From Treponema primitia ZAS-2 (GTDB lineage: Bacteria; Spirochaetota; Spirochaetia; Treponematales; Breznakiellaceae), in assembly GCF_000214375.1 (NCBI RefSeq), contig NC_015578.1:744001-808000 (forward strand): a stretch of DNA of 64,000 bases, in the 5' to 3' direction. The position numbers were made by a program, and so were the translations under genes. Below are positions 61,033 to 64,000 of this stretch, piece by piece. Numbering within the stretch: the stretch's first letter is position 1; every line of letters begins with the position of its first letter. The notes below the pieces were generated by a model, which made no database searches, was not told the DNA's origin, and was given only the letters and a program-made list of their open reading frames with translations.

Positions 61033-62431
61033 CAATTTCCCCGCGCAGCACCCGGATCTGCCGGCGCACTTCCTCCGGGGCCGGGCCGCCGGGGAGCTTC
61101 CGGGCGGCTACACAGGCTGCAGGGGTGATAGTCTGGTAAATGTCCGCCTCAAAAAGTTCGGACCGGGTCTTGAGTTCCGCTAAAGAGCGGTCGGCGATGC
61201 GGGTAAGCCCTGCGGCCACGCAATCCCGGACCACCAGGGCGGCGACTTCGTGGGCTTTGCGGAAGGGGAGGCCCTTGCGGACCAAGTATTCTGCGGCGTC
61301 CGTGGCTTCCATGAAACCGCCGATGCAGGCGGCTTCCATGCGGCTTTTATTGAATCGGGCGCTTGCCATCATGCCCCGGAACATCCTGAGGCAGGAGCGG
61401 ACCGTATCAATGCTGTCAAAAAGCGCCTCCTTGTCTTCCTGGAGATCTTTATCATAGGCGTAGGGAAGGCCCTTCAGCAAAGTTAGCAAGCTTACCAGGT
61501 TCCCCGTGGTCCGACCCGACTTGCCCCGGATCAGTTCGGCAAAGTCGGGGTTTTTTTTCTGGGGCATGATCGATGAGCCGGTGCTCCAGGATTCGGCTAA
61601 ATCAATGAATTTGAATTCCTCGCTGGCCCAGAGGACCACATCTTCGCAAAACCGTGAGAGGTGGATCATGGTGATGGAACAGGCCGAGGCCAGTTCCAGG
61701 GCAAAGTCCCGATCAGCCACAGAGTCCATGGCGTTGAGGGTGGGCCGGGCAAAGCCCAGGGCTTTTGCCGTGGCTTCCCGATCCAGGGGCAGAGAGGACC
61801 CGGCCAGGGCCCCGGCTCCCAGGGGGCACTCGTCCAGGCGGCGCAAGGCGTCGGCAAAGCGGGAGCGGTCCCGGGCCAGGCCGGCGCACCAGGCGCTGAG
61901 CTGATAGCCCAGGGTTACCGGCTGGGCGCGCTGGAGGTGGGTGTAGCCGGGCATGATGCTTTCGGTATGCTGTTCCGCCTGGTCCAGCAGGGCCCGGATG
62001 GTTTCGGTAAGTTCGGCGCCCAGTTCCGGCACGGCCCGCTTGAGGTAGAGCCGGAAATCAAGGGCCACCTGATCGTTGCGGCTGCGGCCTGCGTGGACCA
62101 TGCGGCCCGCGTCTCCCAGGCGCTCGGTGAGGATCCCTTCTATAAACGAGTGGATGTCTTCGGCGCCCGGATCAATGGCCAGTTTCCCCGCTTCCAGCTC
62201 GTCGGCGATCCGGGCCAGCTCGGTGTCCAAGGCCGTCGCAGTCTCCGGGGGGATGATGCCTTGTTTGCCCAGCATGGCCGCATGGGCCCGGCTCCCCAGT
62301 ATGTCGTCCTGTGCGAGCCGCTGATCCACCGAGATGGATGCTTGGAACGCGAAAGCCTCGGCCTCGGGTTTTTCCGCGAGCCGGCCTGCCCAGAGGACCT
62401 GGGGGGTGGGTTTGTTGTCCTGATCTTTCAT
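61025..62431 (-). CDS. argH: Argininosuccinate lyase
   Basis: 468 residues, standard length. Signature 'STGSSIMPQKKNPDFAELIR' holds the catalytic Ser loop (GSSxMPxKxN); also 'HAGRSRNDQVALDFRLYLKR', 'MPGYTHLQRAQPVTLGYQLS' and 'LPYAYDKDLQEDKEALFDSI'. Splits argininosuccinate into arginine and fumarate. argG is not adjacent. The C-terminus runs into a palindromic repeat (see 60994-61032). ATG 62431 is preceded by GAGGCGC; the start fits the family ('LWAGRLAEKPEAEAFAFQAS'). Confidence 0.97.
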   Translation of the reverse strand: MKDQDNKPTPQVLWAGRLAEKPEAEAFAFQASISVDQRLAQDDILGSRAHAAMLGKQGIIPPETATALDTELARIADELEAGKLAIDPGAEDIHSFIEGILTERLGDAGRMVHAGRSRNDQVALDFRLYLKRAVPELGAELTETIRALLDQAEQHTESIMPGYTHLQRAQPVTLGYQLSAWCAGLARDRSRFADALRRLDECPLGAGALAGSSLPLDREATAKALGFARPTLNAMDSVADRDFALELASACSITMIHLSRFCEDVVLWASEEFKFIDLAESWSTGSSIMPQKKNPDFAELIRGKSGRTTGNLVSLLTLLKGLPYAYDKDLQEDKEALFDSIDTVRSCLRMFRGMMASARFNKSRMEAACIGGFMEATDAAEYLVRKGLPFRKAHEVAALVVRDCVAAGLTRIADRSLAELKTRSELFEADIYQTITPAACVAARKLPGGPAPEEVRRQIRVLRGEIAG

Positions 62432-62520
62432 TGTTGCGCCTCGCTAAGTCTTTGTTTTACCTTATTATATCACAAGTGATAATTCAAGCTGGGGCTTTTT
62501 TTCGAACGCCATGATCTTGC

Positions 62521-62907
62521 CTAGATAGACCAAGGATTGAGAAATTTGAGACCGTTAACTTTTTTGAAGTCATCAATGTTTCTGGTAACAAGGGTAAAGC
62601 CCTCAATCAGAGAGGTCGCCGCAATTATCGCGTCCGGAAGTTTTATTTTGCTTTTTTTCGCCAGGGCTATGGTTTGCTGGACGACAGCCTCGCTTAAGGG
62701 ATGGATTATTGAACTATTGATAAAATCCATAAGTGTTTTTTCATTTTCGGGCGTATCGTTATGCCGTAGAACTTCCATTTGGGAAATAACCGATATATGC
62801 GGCGTGTTGTCGATAATCGCGGCGACAGCCTTTAATCCCGAAGCGGGAATTTTAGCTGCTAAATAGCCAATTATGACATTGGAGTCTAATAGGAATCCTG
62901 AGTCCAT
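62521..62907 (-). CDS. PIN-domain toxin (VapC-like ribonuclease)
   Basis: 128 residues. PIN-fold acidic residues: 'LLDSNVIIGYLAA' (Asp 8), 'SVISQMEVLRH' (Glu), 'IKLPDAIIAATSL' (Asp) and 'TLVTRNIDDFKKV' (Asp). Expected single-strand RNA nuclease inhibited by the protein encoded immediately upstream, whose gene overlaps its start by 22 bp. Together they are a type II toxin-antitoxin module. Confidence 0.93.
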   Translation of the reverse strand: MDSGFLLDSNVIIGYLAAKIPASGLKAVAAIIDNTPHISVISQMEVLRHNDTPENEKTLMDFINSSIIHPLSEAVVQQTIALAKKSKIKLPDAIIAATSLIEGFTLVTRNIDDFKKVNGLKFLNPWSI

Positions 62908-63143
62908 TCGTTACGGCCTTCTTGCAGGGAATTCTGAAAAGCTGCGTATGCATCATCGGAAAGCCTCAGGGCGCCGACAAAACGTTCTGAAAGCTTTTTT
63001 TCGACGAGACCGGGGCGCTTATCTGTATCTTTCCCCGACAAAGAGGTTTTATGTTTGAGATAACCCACAAAATCACGGATTTCTCCTATATAACTGGCGG
63101 GGAGTCCCTCAATTTCTTTCAAGAGCAGTTCTGTCTCAGACAT
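62886..63143 (-). CDS. Antitoxin partner of the PIN toxin (DUF2281-like)
   Basis: 85 residues; ATG 63143 with GAGGAAA upstream. N-terminal helical segment 'LLLKEIEGLPASYIGEIRDF' and 'VGYLKHKT' resemble DUF2281-type antitoxins; the C-terminus ('RFVGALRLSDDAYAAFQNSL') should wrap the toxin. Assigned chiefly from its overlap with the PIN gene. Confidence 0.8.
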   Translation of the reverse strand: MSETELLLKEIEGLPASYIGEIRDFVGYLKHKTSLSGKDTDKRPGLVEKKLSERFVGALRLSDDAYAAFQNSLQEGRNEWTQDSY

Positions 63144-63267
63144 AATTTCCTCATTTCTTTTAATCTATCACCAAAATCGTCGAATTTCAAGGATCATTCT
63201 GAATGGGATGTCGATTCCCAAAAGTGGCGCCTATTCCCTTTTCCTCTGTTTAATTCGATTTTAGTCT

Positions 63268-63606
63268 TTATTTTGTAATTACTTGAGAAATAAAGTTTTC
63301 ATGAAGATCGCCTAAAGTTTTACCAAATGCCTCATTAATATCAACTTTATATTTTTCTAAAATATCTACAATATTGTCTGGAATTAGCTTTTCAGGTTTA
63401 AGTAGTTCATACGCTTCAATATTTAAAGCGCTGGCTATTTTTGCCAATGTCCGAGGGGACAGCCATTTTTTACCATTTTCAATATCACTAAGGAAAGGTA
63501 TAGAAATGCCAATTTTTTCGGCAAATTCCGCCTGGGATAACTTACGATAATTACGGTATTTTTTTATATTAAGGCTCAAAATCGACCTTAAATCACGTTC
63601 ATTCAT
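63268..63606 (-). CDS. Xre-family helix-turn-helix regulator
   Basis: 112 residues. HTH_3 domain in the first ~65 residues: 'RNYRKLSQAEFAEKIGISIP' 'FLSDIENGKKWLSPRTLAKI'. A short C-terminal tail ('EKYKVDINEAFGKTLGDLHE'). Could control the neighbouring toxin-antitoxin or the divergent membrane-protein gene starting at 63766; the 160-bp AT-rich gap between them could hold its operator. Confidence 0.9.
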   Translation of the reverse strand: MNERDLRSILSLNIKKYRNYRKLSQAEFAEKIGISIPFLSDIENGKKWLSPRTLAKIASALNIEAYELLKPEKLIPDNIVDILEKYKVDINEAFGKTLGDLHENFISQVITK

Positions 63607-63765
63607 AAAAATTATCCTTTGGCTTATTTATTATGCTTTCAGATTGACAAAATATGAATAATCTATTAGATTAAGCACATTAGCTATTAGAAAATACCCT
63701 TATTTATTATTAAAATAGAAAGGTATTTGTAATTTTGGTTAAAACATTTGATAAGGTGGTGAAAA

Positions 63766-64000
63766 ATGAGTAGCGAGAAAGGTCAAAAGATGAAAGAAGG
63801 GGTGAAGACCGGAGTAAGCATTGTGGGAAAGGTTATAAAATGGATTTTTATAGCCATTTTGATTATTATCGCTTTGGTAATAGGTTTTTCGGTTTATACA
63901 TGTACGGTTGCAACAAAAGCGGCAGTTGATGTAGGTAAAACTGTAATTGAAAATGCTGATAAACTTGGCGATCCTGAATTAATACAGAAGGCAGACGAGG
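63766..64000 (+). CDS. Small membrane protein, 3' end outside the window
   Basis: ATG 63766 preceded by AAGGTGG at an 8-nt spacing; 78 codons visible, open to the right edge. A charged N-terminus ('MSSEKGQKMKEGVKTGVSIV') is followed by one strong membrane helix ('WIFIAILIIIALVIGFSVY') and a polar segment ('TKAAVDVGKTVIENADKLGD'). Too short for the computed frame list because it is cut. No family recognised. Confidence 0.8.
   Translation, partial: MSSEKGQKMKEGVKTGVSIVGKVIKWIFIAILIIIALVIGFSVYTCTVATKAAVDVGKTVIENADKLGDPELIQKADE

Overview
The window looks like chromosomal DNA from a Treponema-type spirochete, probably the environmental or termite-gut lineage. This is inferred from gene style only: many lipoproteins and outer-membrane barrels, a FecR/cyclase locus, MalT-like and PocR-type regulators, a GAD-type bacterial aspS, and moderately GC-rich coding DNA with AT-rich gaps. 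I could run no similarity search, so the genus is a judgement and no species is claimed.

Layout. 1-8.8 kb: a beta-helix surface protein (5' end cut off), then a class III adenylate cyclase, a FecR-domain protein and an outer-membrane protein with overlapping ends. 8.75-9.1 kb: an alkyltransferase-like DNA repair protein. 9.5-18.6 kb: a regulatory block with two tandem MalT/LuxR-type ATPase regulators, two tandem PocR-AraC regulators and one stand-alone corrinoid protein. 18.7-23.6 kb: a metalloprotease/propeller/barrel protein and lepA. 23.7-33 kb: an envelope island of repeat lipoproteins and two related outer-membrane proteins, split by an Rpn-type nuclease gene. 33-40.1 kb: a DUF115 protein, a PpiD/SurA-like chaperone, ilvE, an Omp85-like protein and a family 2 glycosyltransferase. 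40.15-46.4 kb: tRNA-Ala(CGC), a lysine-rich histone-like protein, a two-gene chromate transporter, aspS, a RAYT (REP-associated tyrosine transposase) gene, an OmpA-family protein and a coiled-coil protein. 46.5-52.8 kb: a NYN/cold-shock fusion, an oxidoreductase, a TonB-ExbD-ExbD-ExbB operon and radC. 52.9-64 kb: a ferredoxin-fused aldo/keto reductase, a creD remnant, a Dus enzyme, a CheY-like protein, a flavodiiron protein, nagA-nagB, argH, a PIN toxin-antitoxin pair, an Xre regulator and a truncated membrane protein.

The most striking structure is not a gene family. A 12-13 bp motif (GGGGACAGAGCTC) occurs about 20 times between 36.2 and 45.5 kb, around a RAYT gene at 43.86 kb. It forms an eight-unit 21-bp tandem array upstream of ilvE, and also sits in frame inside aspS, a glycosyltransferase gene and an OmpA-family gene, read in different frames and both orientations. 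A second 13-bp palindrome family (GGTGNCNGNCACC) is embedded in frame in the DUF115 and Dus genes. Other palindromes lie inside a PocR gene, inside the metalloprotease gene and at the 3' end of argH, and a large nested inverted-repeat region fills the 690 bp before nagA. The genome appears to tolerate REP-like insertion into protein-coding loops on an unusual scale.

Functionally, the window combines envelope construction (barrels, lipoproteins, chaperone, TonB energisation), signalling (cAMP, a CheY-like protein, MalT and PocR regulators, possibly corrinoid-linked), amino-sugar use (nagAB), oxygen or NO defence (flavodiiron protein) and housekeeping genes (lepA, aspS, argH, ilvE, radC).
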